A DNA stretch of 64,000 nucleotides from Microbacterium aoyamense (GTDB taxonomy: Bacteria; Actinomycetota; Actinomycetes; Actinomycetales; Microbacteriaceae): contig NZ_JAKNUT010000002.1 in the NCBI RefSeq assembly GCF_023155855.1, forward strand, positions 62,001-126,000. The letters run 5' to 3'. The notes beneath the pieces are model-generated. The model searched no databases. It was not told the origin of the DNA and worked only from the letters and a program-made list of their open reading frames with translations. Position numbers and translations under genes: made by a program. Shown here in pieces: positions 1-6,826 of the stretch (position 1 is the first letter of the stretch; every line of letters begins with the position of its first letter).

Positions 1-292
1 GGCATCCTGGACCTTCCAGCCCCTCGACGAGCAGGCCTTTCCCGCTGTCTCCCTCGCGAAGCAGGTCGGACGCGCGGGCAGCACGTACCCCGCCGTCTAC
101 AACGCCGCGAACGAGCAGGCCGTCGACGCGTTCCACGACGGCCTGCTCGGGTTCCCCGGCATCGTCGAGACGATCGAGCGCGTCGTCGACGCGCACGAGC
201 CGCCGACCGCTCTCACGCGCGAGTCGCTCGCCGACGCGGAGCGCTGGGCGAGGGATGCCGCTGACCGCGCGATCGCGGCATCCGGTCAGTAG
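1..292 (+). CDS. dxr: 1-deoxy-D-xylulose 5-phosphate reductoisomerase, C-terminal end (5' partial)
   Basis: The frame from base 2 gives 96 residues ending in TAG at 290-292; the upstream part lies outside the window. The motif TYPAVYNAANEQAV, with the NAANE core, is typical of the C-terminal region of DXP reductoisomerase, the enzyme that converts DXP to 2-C-methylerythritol 4-phosphate with NADPH in the MEP isoprenoid pathway. The pathway link is supported by ispG at 10.8 kb and by the site-2 protease gene at 3.4 kb, which in many actinobacteria lies between dxr and ispG. The stop overlaps the convergent MurE-like gene by 7 nt. Only the C-terminal helical part is visible, so the catalytic residues cannot be checked. 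Confidence 0.9.
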   Translation, partial: ASWTFQPLDEQAFPAVSLAKQVGRAGSTYPAVYNAANEQAVDAFHDGLLGFPGIVETIERVVDAHEPPTALTRESLADAERWARDAADRAIAASGQ

Positions 293-1944
293 ACGGGGCG
301 CAGGGGATCCGACGCGGGGGTCTCGTCGTCGGGGTAGGGCACGGGCCAGTGCGGCTCGGGCACGGGCCAGCCCGCCGCACGCAGCGCGCGGCGAGAGAGC
401 TCGCGCGCGGAGTACGGGGTGCGCACTCCCCGGATGTCGCGGTAGTCCTGGTGGCCCGGACCGGCCCAGAGGATCGCGTCGCCCTCGCCGACGAGCGCGA
501 CGGTCTCGATGATCGCGCGTTCGGGCGGTGAGAACTCGTGGATCTCGGCGTCGGGCCGCGCGCGTCGAGCGCCCTCGATGAGGGTCGCGCGGATCGTGTC
601 GGGGTTCTCGTGGCGGGGGTGGTGATCGGTGACGACGAGGATGTCGCTGCCCTCGACTCCCGTGCGGCCCATGTCGTGGCGCTTGGTGGCATCGCGGTCG
701 CCGTCGGCGCCGAAGAGCATGACGACCTTGCCGGGGGTCACTCGGCGCACGGCCGCAAGCGTCTTCTCGAACGCGTCGGGGGAGTGTCCGAAGTCGACGT
801 ACACGGCCGGTCCGCGGTCGCCCGACACCCGCTCGGTGCGGCCGGGGAGGTAGGCGTCGATGCGCGCGCCGTCGAGCGCCCGCGCGATCCGCTCCCACGC
901 GTAGCCCGCCTCGAGGATCATGACGATCGCGAGACCCGCATTCGCGGCCATGTGGCGGCCGATCACCGGGACGACGGTCGTGAGCGAACGGCCGTCGGGG
1001 CCGGCGAGGTGGAACTCGGTGCCGTCCTGGCGCTCATCGACGATCGTCACGACCCAGTCGGCGGCGGCCGCGGCATCCGGATCCGTCGCGATCTCGGGCG
1101 TGCCGACGGTGACGGCCGGGACTTCGCACCGGGCGAGCACTTCGGCGCCCGAGGGGTGATCGACCGCGATGACGGCGCGGCGCGAACGGTCGGGGCGGAA
1201 CAGGGGGATCTTGGCCTCGAAGTACTCGCGCATGTCGGCGTAGTCGTCGAGGTGGTCGTGCGTGAGGTTCGTGAAACCCGCGACGTCGAAGACGATCCCG
1301 TCCACGCGGCGGCGCGAGAGCGCCTGGGCGCTCACCTCGACCCCGACGGCTTCGACGCCGCGCTCGCGCATGAGGGCGAGCAGGGCGTGCATCTCGTACG
1401 CCTCGGGAGTCGTCAGGCGCGACACGATGACCTGGCCGGCGATGTGGCGCTCGGCCGTCGACGAGAGGCCCGTCACGACCCCGAGCTGACCGAGGATCCC
1501 CTCGAGCAGGTGCGACACGCTCGTCTTGCCGTTGGTGCCCGTCGTGCCGAAGAGCAGCGGCAGGTCGTCGTCCGCGCCCGTGCGGTAGACCCAGGCCGAC
1601 AGGTCGCCCAGGAGGGCGCGCGGGTCGTCGACGATGAGCACGGGGAGGCCGGTGGATGCCGCGGCATCCGCGCCCGTGGCATCCGTCACGATGGCGACGG
1701 CTCCCTTGTCGGCCGCGACCGCTGCGAACTCGGCCCCGTGCCGATTGACGCCCTGCGCCGCGATGAAGGCGTCGCCGGAGCGCAGGTCGGCCGTCGCGAG
1801 CGTCAGGCCCGTCAGCTGCACACCGGCGGTGTCGCCGCGGACCTCGGTCGCGAAGCGGTCGGCGAGGTCGGCGAGGTCGTGCACGGGGGGCGCGTCCGGC
1901 CGCAGCACGGGCGGGATGTTCGAGGGGGCTGTGTCACTGCTCAT
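286..1944 (-). CDS. Mur ligase, MurE-like (UDP-MurNAc-tripeptide synthetase family)
   Basis: This 552-residue protein has the three-domain layout of an ATP-dependent Mur ligase. It shows a P-loop GTTGTNGKTS at residues 133-142, a TTPEAYE substrate segment near 178, and YFEAK with the expected carbamylated lysine at K245. In the C-terminal domain, GADGDRD is followed by HHPR at 441-444. Family knowledge: MurE adds the third residue of the peptidoglycan stem peptide, and DNPR at this place marks meso-diaminopimelate enzymes. Here Asp and Asn are replaced by two His while Pro-Arg remain, so the amino acid substrate is probably not meso-DAP. Microbacterium walls use Lys, Orn or homoserine at this position. 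The gene lies outside any visible mur cluster. A paralogue with another amino acid substrate is possible. Confidence 0.8.
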   Translation of the reverse strand: MSSDTAPSNIPPVLRPDAPPVHDLADLADRFATEVRGDTAGVQLTGLTLATADLRSGDAFIAAQGVNRHGAEFAAVAADKGAVAIVTDATGADAAASTGLPVLIVDDPRALLGDLSAWVYRTGADDDLPLLFGTTGTNGKTSVSHLLEGILGQLGVVTGLSSTAERHIAGQVIVSRLTTPEAYEMHALLALMRERGVEAVGVEVSAQALSRRRVDGIVFDVAGFTNLTHDHLDDYADMREYFEAKIPLFRPDRSRRAVIAVDHPSGAEVLARCEVPAVTVGTPEIATDPDAAAAADWVVTIVDERQDGTEFHLAGPDGRSLTTVVPVIGRHMAANAGLAIVMILEAGYAWERIARALDGARIDAYLPGRTERVSGDRGPAVYVDFGHSPDAFEKTLAAVRRVTPGKVVMLFGADGDRDATKRHDMGRTGVEGSDILVVTDHHPRHENPDTIRATLIEGARRARPDAEIHEFSPPERAIIETVALVGEGDAILWAGPGHQDYRDIRGVRTPYSARELSRRALRAAGWPVPEPHWPVPYPDDETPASDPLRPVY

Positions 1945-2012
1945 GGCCTGACCATCCTCTCACTCCCGACGCGCGGAACCGGGCGAGGGCCGCGGCCCCC
2001 GCCCGGTCGGCG

Positions 2013-2669
2013 TCAGGCGCGGCGGCGGACCACCGCCACGACGAGCGCCGCGATGCCCGCGACGAGTGCGCCGCCCGCGATCCAGCGTGCGACGGGGTCG
2101 ACGCCGGCGGGGGACGCCTCGGCCTCGGTGGCAGCGGACTCCTCGCCGTGACCGCCGTGTTCCTCGCCCTCGGCGACGGCATCGCCGACGGTCACGAGCG
2201 GCGCGGGCGCGTCGAGCGTCTCGGGATCGACGCCGTCGGCGGCGACCTCGGTCCACTCGGTCGCCCCCGTCACGCACTCCTGCACGACGGGGAAGGCGAG
2301 AGTGGAGTTGGCCGCCGACGTGTCGATCAGGACGTCCATCGACACGGTCGCCTTGAGCCCCGACTCGATGGGCGCGTCCGCGGTGTACGTGACGCTCGTC
2401 GGCACGCCGTCGGCGCCGAGCTCGCGCGATATGGTCCAGCCGCCCTGCACGACGGGTGTCGCGTTGCCGACGCCCTCGGGGATCGTGACCGTGAGTGCCG
2501 TCGTCGGCGAATCGTCGCACCCGTGTGAGAACGAGAACGTGAGCGCCTCGGTCGCACCGGCCGACACCTCCTCGGGATTCACGTGGACGTGGGCGGATGC
2601 CGCGAGCGGCACGGCGACGGCGAGCAGTGCGCCCGCCGCGATGCCGGTGATGATGATCTTCTTCTTCAT
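2013..2669 (-). CDS. YcnI-domain secreted copper-binding protein with C-terminal anchor
   Basis: About 218 residues. I chose the ATG at 2669 because AAGGA sits about 7 nt upstream; an in-frame ATG at 2684 is the alternative. The protein has a signal peptide (MKKK, hydrophobic stretch, ASA cleavage site). The mature protein then begins with His (HVHVNP), the N-terminal metal ligand expected in YcnI-domain proteins, which bind Cu(II). A GGWTIS segment supplies a conserved Trp. A Glu/His-rich linker precedes a C-terminal membrane helix with an Arg tail. The likely role is binding or delivery of copper outside the cell. The neighbour at 2758-3330 is a small membrane protein on the same strand; no copC or copD is visible. 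Confidence 0.8.
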   Translation of the reverse strand: MKKKIIITGIAAGALLAVAVPLAASAHVHVNPEEVSAGATEALTFSFSHGCDDSPTTALTVTIPEGVGNATPVVQGGWTISRELGADGVPTSVTYTADAPIESGLKATVSMDVLIDTSAANSTLAFPVVQECVTGATEWTEVAADGVDPETLDAPAPLVTVGDAVAEGEEHGGHGEESAATEAEASPAGVDPVARWIAGGALVAGIAALVVAVVRRRA

Positions 2670-2757
2670 GGGTGGGTCCTTCATGTCGTCTTCTTCGAGC
2701 GCGCGGACGCGCGCGTCGAGACCGCCCGCGATGCGGGTCGGTCGGTGAGGATGCGGC

Positions 2758-3330
2758 TCAGGCCGCGGCGACGACGGACGGAGGACCGCGACGAGAGACG
2801 ACGGATGCCGCGGCCCGCGCCAGCAGCGCGACCGTCTGGCGGCCTGCGCGCAGGGGCGGGGCCGGGAGCGGCGAGCGGACGATGATCGCCGCGAAGCGGA
2901 GGAGGCGATGGATGCCGCGGGAGATGGCGCGCAGCATCCATTCGCCGCGCGCGATCACGAGGATCGTCGCGATCGCCGCGAGGAGGTGCGCGGACACCAT
3001 GACGGGGTCGAGCGTGACGCCGATGGCGCCGCCGGACGGAAGCACCGCGCCGTGCACGTGGCCGCCGCTCGTCGGGTCGAGCCCCGCAGTGAGGGCGAAC
3101 GTGACGTGCAGCAGCAGTTGGGCGAGCACGACGGTGAGCGAGAGCCGCACGAGCCCGAGCGACCGGCCCGCGAGCAGCACGGCGACCGGCGCCGCCAGAA
3201 GGATCACGACGAGCACGAGCCACGGGCTCGGGGCCGCGCCACCGCCGAGCGTGTGCGAGACGGCGGCGGTCCACGCCGCGACGGCGGCGGCCGCCGTTCC
3301 GCGCAGGGCGCGCAGCTGTCTCGAAGTCAT
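2758..3330 (-). CDS. small multispanning membrane protein next to ycnI
   Basis: A 190-residue protein from ATG 3330, directly preceded by GGGAGGG. It has about four or five hydrophobic segments and an HVHG motif in the middle that could bind metal, followed by a basic C-terminal tail. I do not recognise a named family. Position on the same strand upstream of the YcnI gene suggests a shared role in copper handling, but this is inference from context only. A longer reading frame runs upstream to 3576, but it enters the divergent protease gene and lacks a better start signal. Confidence 0.6.
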   Translation of the reverse strand: MTSRQLRALRGTAAAAVAAWTAAVSHTLGGGAAPSPWLVLVVILLAAPVAVLLAGRSLGLVRLSLTVVLAQLLLHVTFALTAGLDPTSGGHVHGAVLPSGGAIGVTLDPVMVSAHLLAAIATILVIARGEWMLRAISRGIHRLLRFAAIIVRSPLPAPPLRAGRQTVALLARAAASVVSRRGPPSVVAAA

Positions 3331-3376
3331 CCCTCCCAGGCTAGATGCTCTGGGCGAACTCGTAGCTCCACGCGGG

Positions 3377-3382
3377 TACCGT
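3377..3382 (+). promoter_or_regulatory. -10 box of leaderless site-2 protease gene
   Basis: TACCGT, ending 6 nt before GTG 3389. It matches the TANNNT pattern repeated before many starts in this window and selects GTG 3389 over GTG 3383. Confidence 0.6.
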
Positions 3383-3388
3383 GTGCGT

Positions 3389-4714
3389 GTGGAGATCATC
3401 GCGTTCATCATCGGCGTCGCCCTGCTCGTCGTGGGCCTCGCCGTCTCGATCGGTCTGCACGAGATCGGGCACCTGGTGCCGGCCAAGAAGTTCGGCGTCC
3501 GGGTCGGCCAGTACATGATCGGCTTCGGTCCGACGCTGTGGTCGCGCAAGATCAAGGGCACGCAGTACGGCATCAAGGCACTGCCGATCGGCGGCTACAT
3601 CTCGATGGCCGGCATGTACCCGCCCTCACCGGCGAAAGAGGCGGCGGGCGGGCGCGCCGCCGGCGGCTTCTTCGCGACGATGGTGCAGGATGCCCGCGAC
3701 GCCAACGACGAGACGATGCTGACGGACCACGACGTCCATGTGTTCTACAAGCTCCCGGTGTGGAAGCGCGTCGTCATCATGCTCGGCGGCCCGGTGATGA
3801 ACTTCCTCTTCGCGATCGTGCTGTTCGCGATCCTGCTGAGCGGCATCGGCGTGCAGACGGCGACCACGACGGTCGCGAGCGTGAGCGAGTGCGTCATCCC
3901 GGCCGACGCGGGGCCCACCGCGTGCGAGTCATCCGATCCCACAGCTCCCGCCGCTGAGGCGGGCATCCAGCCCGGCGACGTCATCGTCTCTATCGACGGC
4001 ACCGCGGTGTCGGACTTCGCCGAGACCTCCGAGATCATCCGGGCGTCGGCAGGGGAGCAGCTCTCGATCGTCGTCGAGCGCGACGGTGAGCAGCAGACGG
4101 TGCGCCTCACACCGGCGACCGCGACGCGTGTCGAGACGGATGCCCGGGGGTACCCCGTCGTCGACGACAACGGTGACACGCAGTACGTCGAGGTCGGATT
4201 CGCGGGCGTCGGTCCGACGGTCGAGTACGTGCAGCAGCCGATCTGGGCGGGTCCGCAGGCCGCGGTCGAGAACGTCGGCGCCGTCGCGGGGATCATGTGG
4301 CAGCTGCCGGTGCGCATCTACGACACGGCGGTCGACCTGTTCACGGGGCAGGAGCGCGACCCGAACGGCCCGCTCAGCATCGTGGGCGCCGGGCGGCTCG
4401 CGGGCGAGGTCGCGGCGACGGATGCTCCGATCCTGAACCGGGTTGCGGGTTTCCTCGGGTTGCTGGCATCCCTCAACATCGCCCTCTTCGTCTTCAACCT
4501 CATCCCGCTCCTGCCGCTCGACGGCGGCCATATCGTCGTCGCACTGTGGGACGGACTCAAGCGCGCATGGGCGAAGGTCTTCCGCCGTCCGCCGCCGAAG
4601 CCCGTCGATGCGACGAAGCTCGTGCCGGTCACGTTCATCGTCGTGATCGCGCTCGTGGTGATGGGCGGGATCCTGATCCTCGCCGACCTGTTCAACCCGG
4701 TTTCGCTGTTCTGA
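3389..4714 (+). CDS. M50 site-2 membrane protease (RseP/Rip1-like)
   Basis: 441 residues from GTG 3389. The first membrane helix carries the zinc-binding HEIGH at residues 24-28. A single PDZ domain lies around residues 170-260, with GIQPGDVI as its binding loop. Near the C-terminus, FNLIPLLPLDGGH supplies the third-ligand Asp of the NPDG motif. Family role: intramembrane cleavage of anti-sigma factors or other membrane substrates after a first periplasmic cut. The position between dxr and ispG is the classic actinobacterial one, although other genes have been inserted on both sides. The gene appears leaderless (-10 at 3377). Confidence 0.9.
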   Translation: MEIIAFIIGVALLVVGLAVSIGLHEIGHLVPAKKFGVRVGQYMIGFGPTLWSRKIKGTQYGIKALPIGGYISMAGMYPPSPAKEAAGGRAAGGFFATMVQDARDANDETMLTDHDVHVFYKLPVWKRVVIMLGGPVMNFLFAIVLFAILLSGIGVQTATTTVASVSECVIPADAGPTACESSDPTAPAAEAGIQPGDVIVSIDGTAVSDFAETSEIIRASAGEQLSIVVERDGEQQTVRLTPATATRVETDARGYPVVDDNGDTQYVEVGFAGVGPTVEYVQQPIWAGPQAAVENVGAVAGIMWQLPVRIYDTAVDLFTGQERDPNGPLSIVGAGRLAGEVAATDAPILNRVAGFLGLLASLNIALFVFNLIPLLPLDGGHIVVALWDGLKRAWAKVFRRPPPKPVDATKLVPVTFIVVIALVVMGGILILADLFNPVSLF

Positions 4715-4731
4715 GACTTTCTCGAGCCTGA

Positions 4732-4737
4732 TGTCGA
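4732..4737 (+). promoter_or_regulatory. candidate ECF42-type -35 element (TGTCGA)
   Basis: TGTCGA lies 62 nt upstream of the DGPF gene. From memory of the ECF42 literature, TGTCGA is the -35 word recognised by this sigma group upstream of DGPF genes. I could not fix a convincing -10 element, so autoregulation of the 4.8-6.4 kb operon is a proposal. Confidence 0.4.
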
Positions 4738-4798
4738 AATCGGGGTTGCCCGTTCGCTGTGGGGATGAAACGGTTCCCATGACGAAAGGACCACGACC

Positions 4799-5164
4799 GT
4801 GAAGTACGTCATCATGTTCACCTCGACCCCCGAGCTCGACGCGGCCGTGCCGCCCGAGCGCGCGCAGGAGGTCTACGGCCGCGTGTACGAATGGTTCACC
4901 GAGCACGACGCGAAGATCACCGACTCCGGCGCCGAGCTGCAGCCCACCACGACCGCGACGACGGTGCGTCACGGTGCCGAGGGTCCCGTCCTGGTCGACG
5001 GACCCTTCACCGAAGCGCGCGAAGCCGTCGGCGGGTTCTCGGTCATCGACGTGGCCGACCTCGACGAGGCGCTCGCCCTCGCGAAGTCCTGGCCGATGCT
5101 CGACCTGCCCGGCACCTCGGTCGAAGTGCGACCGATGGTGACGGACTACAGCCAGTTCGAGTGA
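4799..5164 (+). CDS. DGPF-domain (YCII-related) protein
   Basis: 121 residues from GTG 4799, with AGGA about 8 nt upstream. It is an alpha/beta ferredoxin-like YCII-fold protein carrying the family signature DGPF at residues 67-70 within VDGPFTEAREAVGGF. Proteins of this family are the usual genomic partners of ECF42 sigma factors and are thought to be their targets; their biochemical function is not settled. The stop overlaps the start of the sigma factor gene (TGATG), so the two are translationally coupled. Confidence 0.88.
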   Translation: MKYVIMFTSTPELDAAVPPERAQEVYGRVYEWFTEHDAKITDSGAELQPTTTATTVRHGAEGPVLVDGPFTEAREAVGGFSVIDVADLDEALALAKSWPMLDLPGTSVEVRPMVTDYSQFE

Positions 5165-6411
5165 TGGATCCGGATGCCGCGGCCGCGGGTGCAGCCGCGG
5201 CATCCGACGTCGTCCTGGCGCGCATCGTCCGCGAGGAGTCCGGGCGCATCGTCGCGGCGCTCACGGCGTCGCTGCGGAACCTGGACCTCGCCGAGGAGTC
5301 CGTCGCCGAAGCCGTCGTCGAGGCGCTGCGCGAATGGCGCGTGCGCGGCATCCCGCCCCGTCCCGGCGCGTGGCTCATGCAGGCGGCACGCCACAACGCA
5401 CTCGACCGACTGCGGCGCGAGCAGCGGTTCCGCGAGCGGATGCCGCTCCTGGTCGAGCCCGACGCGCTCGTCGAGACCGATGCCGAGGTGGACGAGCGGC
5501 TTCCGCTGCTCTTCGGCTGCTGTCACCCCGCTCTCTCGCCCGATGCGCAGCTCGCGCTGACGCTCCGGGCCGTCTGCGGTCTCACGACGGAGCAGATCGC
5601 CCGCGCGACCCTGACGGCGCCGACGACGGTCGGCCAGCGCATCTCGCGGGCGAAGCGCAAGATCGGCGCCGCAGGCATCCCGATCCGCGTTCCAGAGGGC
5701 GCGCAGCGCCGCGAGCGACTCGACATCGTGCTGACCGTCGTGTCGACGATGTACAGCGAGGCGCATCTGCTGGCGGGGGCGGATGCCGCGGCCGACCGCG
5801 ATCTCGCGGATGACGCCGTCTGGCTCGCGAGCGTCGTCGCCGATGCGCTCCCGAAGGAGGCCGAGGCGCACGGACTCGTCGCGCTCCTGCTGTTCCACCG
5901 TGCGCGCGAGGGCGCCCGCGCGGTGGACGGCGATCTCGTCCTGTTGGCGGATCAGGATCGGGCGAAGTGGGATGCCGGGCTTCTCGCCGGCGCGCGCGCC
6001 GCCCTCCTGCGCGCGGCGATGCTGCGCAGCCCGGGCAGGTGGCAGCTGCACGCGGCGATCGCGGCATGCCACGCTGATGCGCCGACGGCGGCCGAGACCG
6101 ACTGGCTCCAGGTGCTGACGCTGTACGACATGCTGCTGGCATACGACCGCTCACCGATCGCGCGGCTCAATCGGTCGGTCGCCCTCTTGAGGGTGGAGGG
6201 GCCGGATGCCGCGCTCGCCGAACTGGATGCGATCGCGAGCGAGCTCGCGGGGTTCCACCTGTGGCACGCCGTGCGCGCGGCCGTGCTGCGCGAGGCTGGG
6301 CGCCCGGATGAGGCGATGGCGGAGGACGTGCGGGCGCTCGAGCTGACCGCGAACGAGGCCGAGCGCCGGCTCCTCCGTGCGCGACTCTCGGGTTCACCCT
6401 CCCAGGAGTAG
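5164..6411 (+). CDS. ECF42-type RNA polymerase sigma factor with long C-terminal extension
   Basis: 415 residues from ATG 5164, which overlaps the previous stop. Sigma-70 region 2 lies around residues 20-90 (PGAWLMQAARHNALDRLR) and region 4 around 115-165, with CGLTTEQIARA as the helix-turn-helix. A helical C-terminal extension of about 240 residues follows; it resembles the TPR-like domain of the ECF42 group, for example in LYDMLLAYDRSPIARLNRSVAL. No anti-sigma factor is nearby. Family knowledge: in ECF42 proteins the C-terminal domain is needed for activity and takes the place of a separate anti-sigma partner. The start codon and the DGPF pairing make the assignment firm; the signal it responds to is unknown. 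Confidence 0.9.
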   Translation: MDPDAAAAGAAAASDVVLARIVREESGRIVAALTASLRNLDLAEESVAEAVVEALREWRVRGIPPRPGAWLMQAARHNALDRLRREQRFRERMPLLVEPDALVETDAEVDERLPLLFGCCHPALSPDAQLALTLRAVCGLTTEQIARATLTAPTTVGQRISRAKRKIGAAGIPIRVPEGAQRRERLDIVLTVVSTMYSEAHLLAGADAAADRDLADDAVWLASVVADALPKEAEAHGLVALLLFHRAREGARAVDGDLVLLADQDRAKWDAGLLAGARAALLRAAMLRSPGRWQLHAAIAACHADAPTAAETDWLQVLTLYDMLLAYDRSPIARLNRSVALLRVEGPDAALAELDAIASELAGFHLWHAVRAAVLREAGRPDEAMAEDVRALELTANEAERRLLRARLSGSPSQE

Positions 6412-6449
6412 ACGGCGTCACAGCGAGTCGTCCTCGGGGCTCGGCTTCT

Positions 6450-6754
6450 CGGCGTGTCGGGCTCGGAGGACACTTCCTCTCCACGCCATGCAACTTCCGG
6501 TTCACACGTCGATCGCGATGGAAGTTCCGTTTCACATGTCGATGGCGAGTGAACTTCCGGTTCACACGTCGATCGCGAGTGAACTTCCGGTTCACACGTC
6601 GATCGCGAGTGAACTTCCGGCTCACACGTCGATCGCGAGTGAACTTCCGGCTCACACGTCGATCGCGAGTGAACTTCATGTTCACACATCGATGCGTGTG
6701 TGAGCCGGAGGTTCAATGGCGTGAGGAGATACTCTCCGCGGCGCGCGACACGCC
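6450..6754. repeat. long inverted-repeat element, copy 1, with internal tandem array
   Basis: This 415-nt gene-free stretch (6412-6826) holds an element whose two ends are imperfect inverted repeats of about 55 nt. The left end runs from CGGCGTGTCG (6450) to the CCGGTTCACAC that ends at 6508. The right end runs from the GTGTGAGCCGG near 6699 to CGACACGCCCG (6754). The shared inner core is TGAACTTCCGGCTCACAC. A second copy lies at 61670-61918. Between the ends sits the 30-bp tandem array. No transposase is present; a MITE-like or REP-like origin is an inference. Confidence 0.75.
6491..6690. repeat. 30-bp tandem array (six full units plus a partial one)
   Basis: Full units begin at 6511, 6541, 6571, 6601, 6631 and 6661, with a 20-nt partial unit at 6491-6510. 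The middle four are nearly identical; the outer ones diverge. Each unit contains GTGAAC TTCCG GTTCAC or a variant, a small palindrome, followed by a constant GTCGATCGCGA linker. Because 30 is a multiple of three, several frames stay open across the array, but they encode only repeats and have no ribosome-binding site. Confidence 0.85.
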
Positions 6755-6826
6755 CGTGAGCGCAGTGTCATCAACGGGCGAGGAGCGAACGTTCACCGGC
6801 GCCCGAGCGGAGTGCGGATGAGCCGC

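Noticed and set aside
538..2151. 537-residue frame antisense to the MurE-like gene
   Set aside because: Shadow frame; the opposite strand encodes a clear Mur ligase with all motifs.
2672..3388. N-terminal extension of the site-2 protease from ATG 2672
   Set aside because: The extension is antisense to the small membrane protein gene, is low-complexity, and the family starts at the first membrane helix just after GTG 3389.
6491..6690. CRISPR array
   Set aside because: The 30-bp units are contiguous and constant throughout; there are no variable spacers and no cas genes nearby.
5952..6821. Protein-coding frames across the 30-bp tandem array
   Set aside because: They stay open only because 30 is a multiple of three; the products are pure repeats, several frames are open at once on both strands, and no ribosome site is present.
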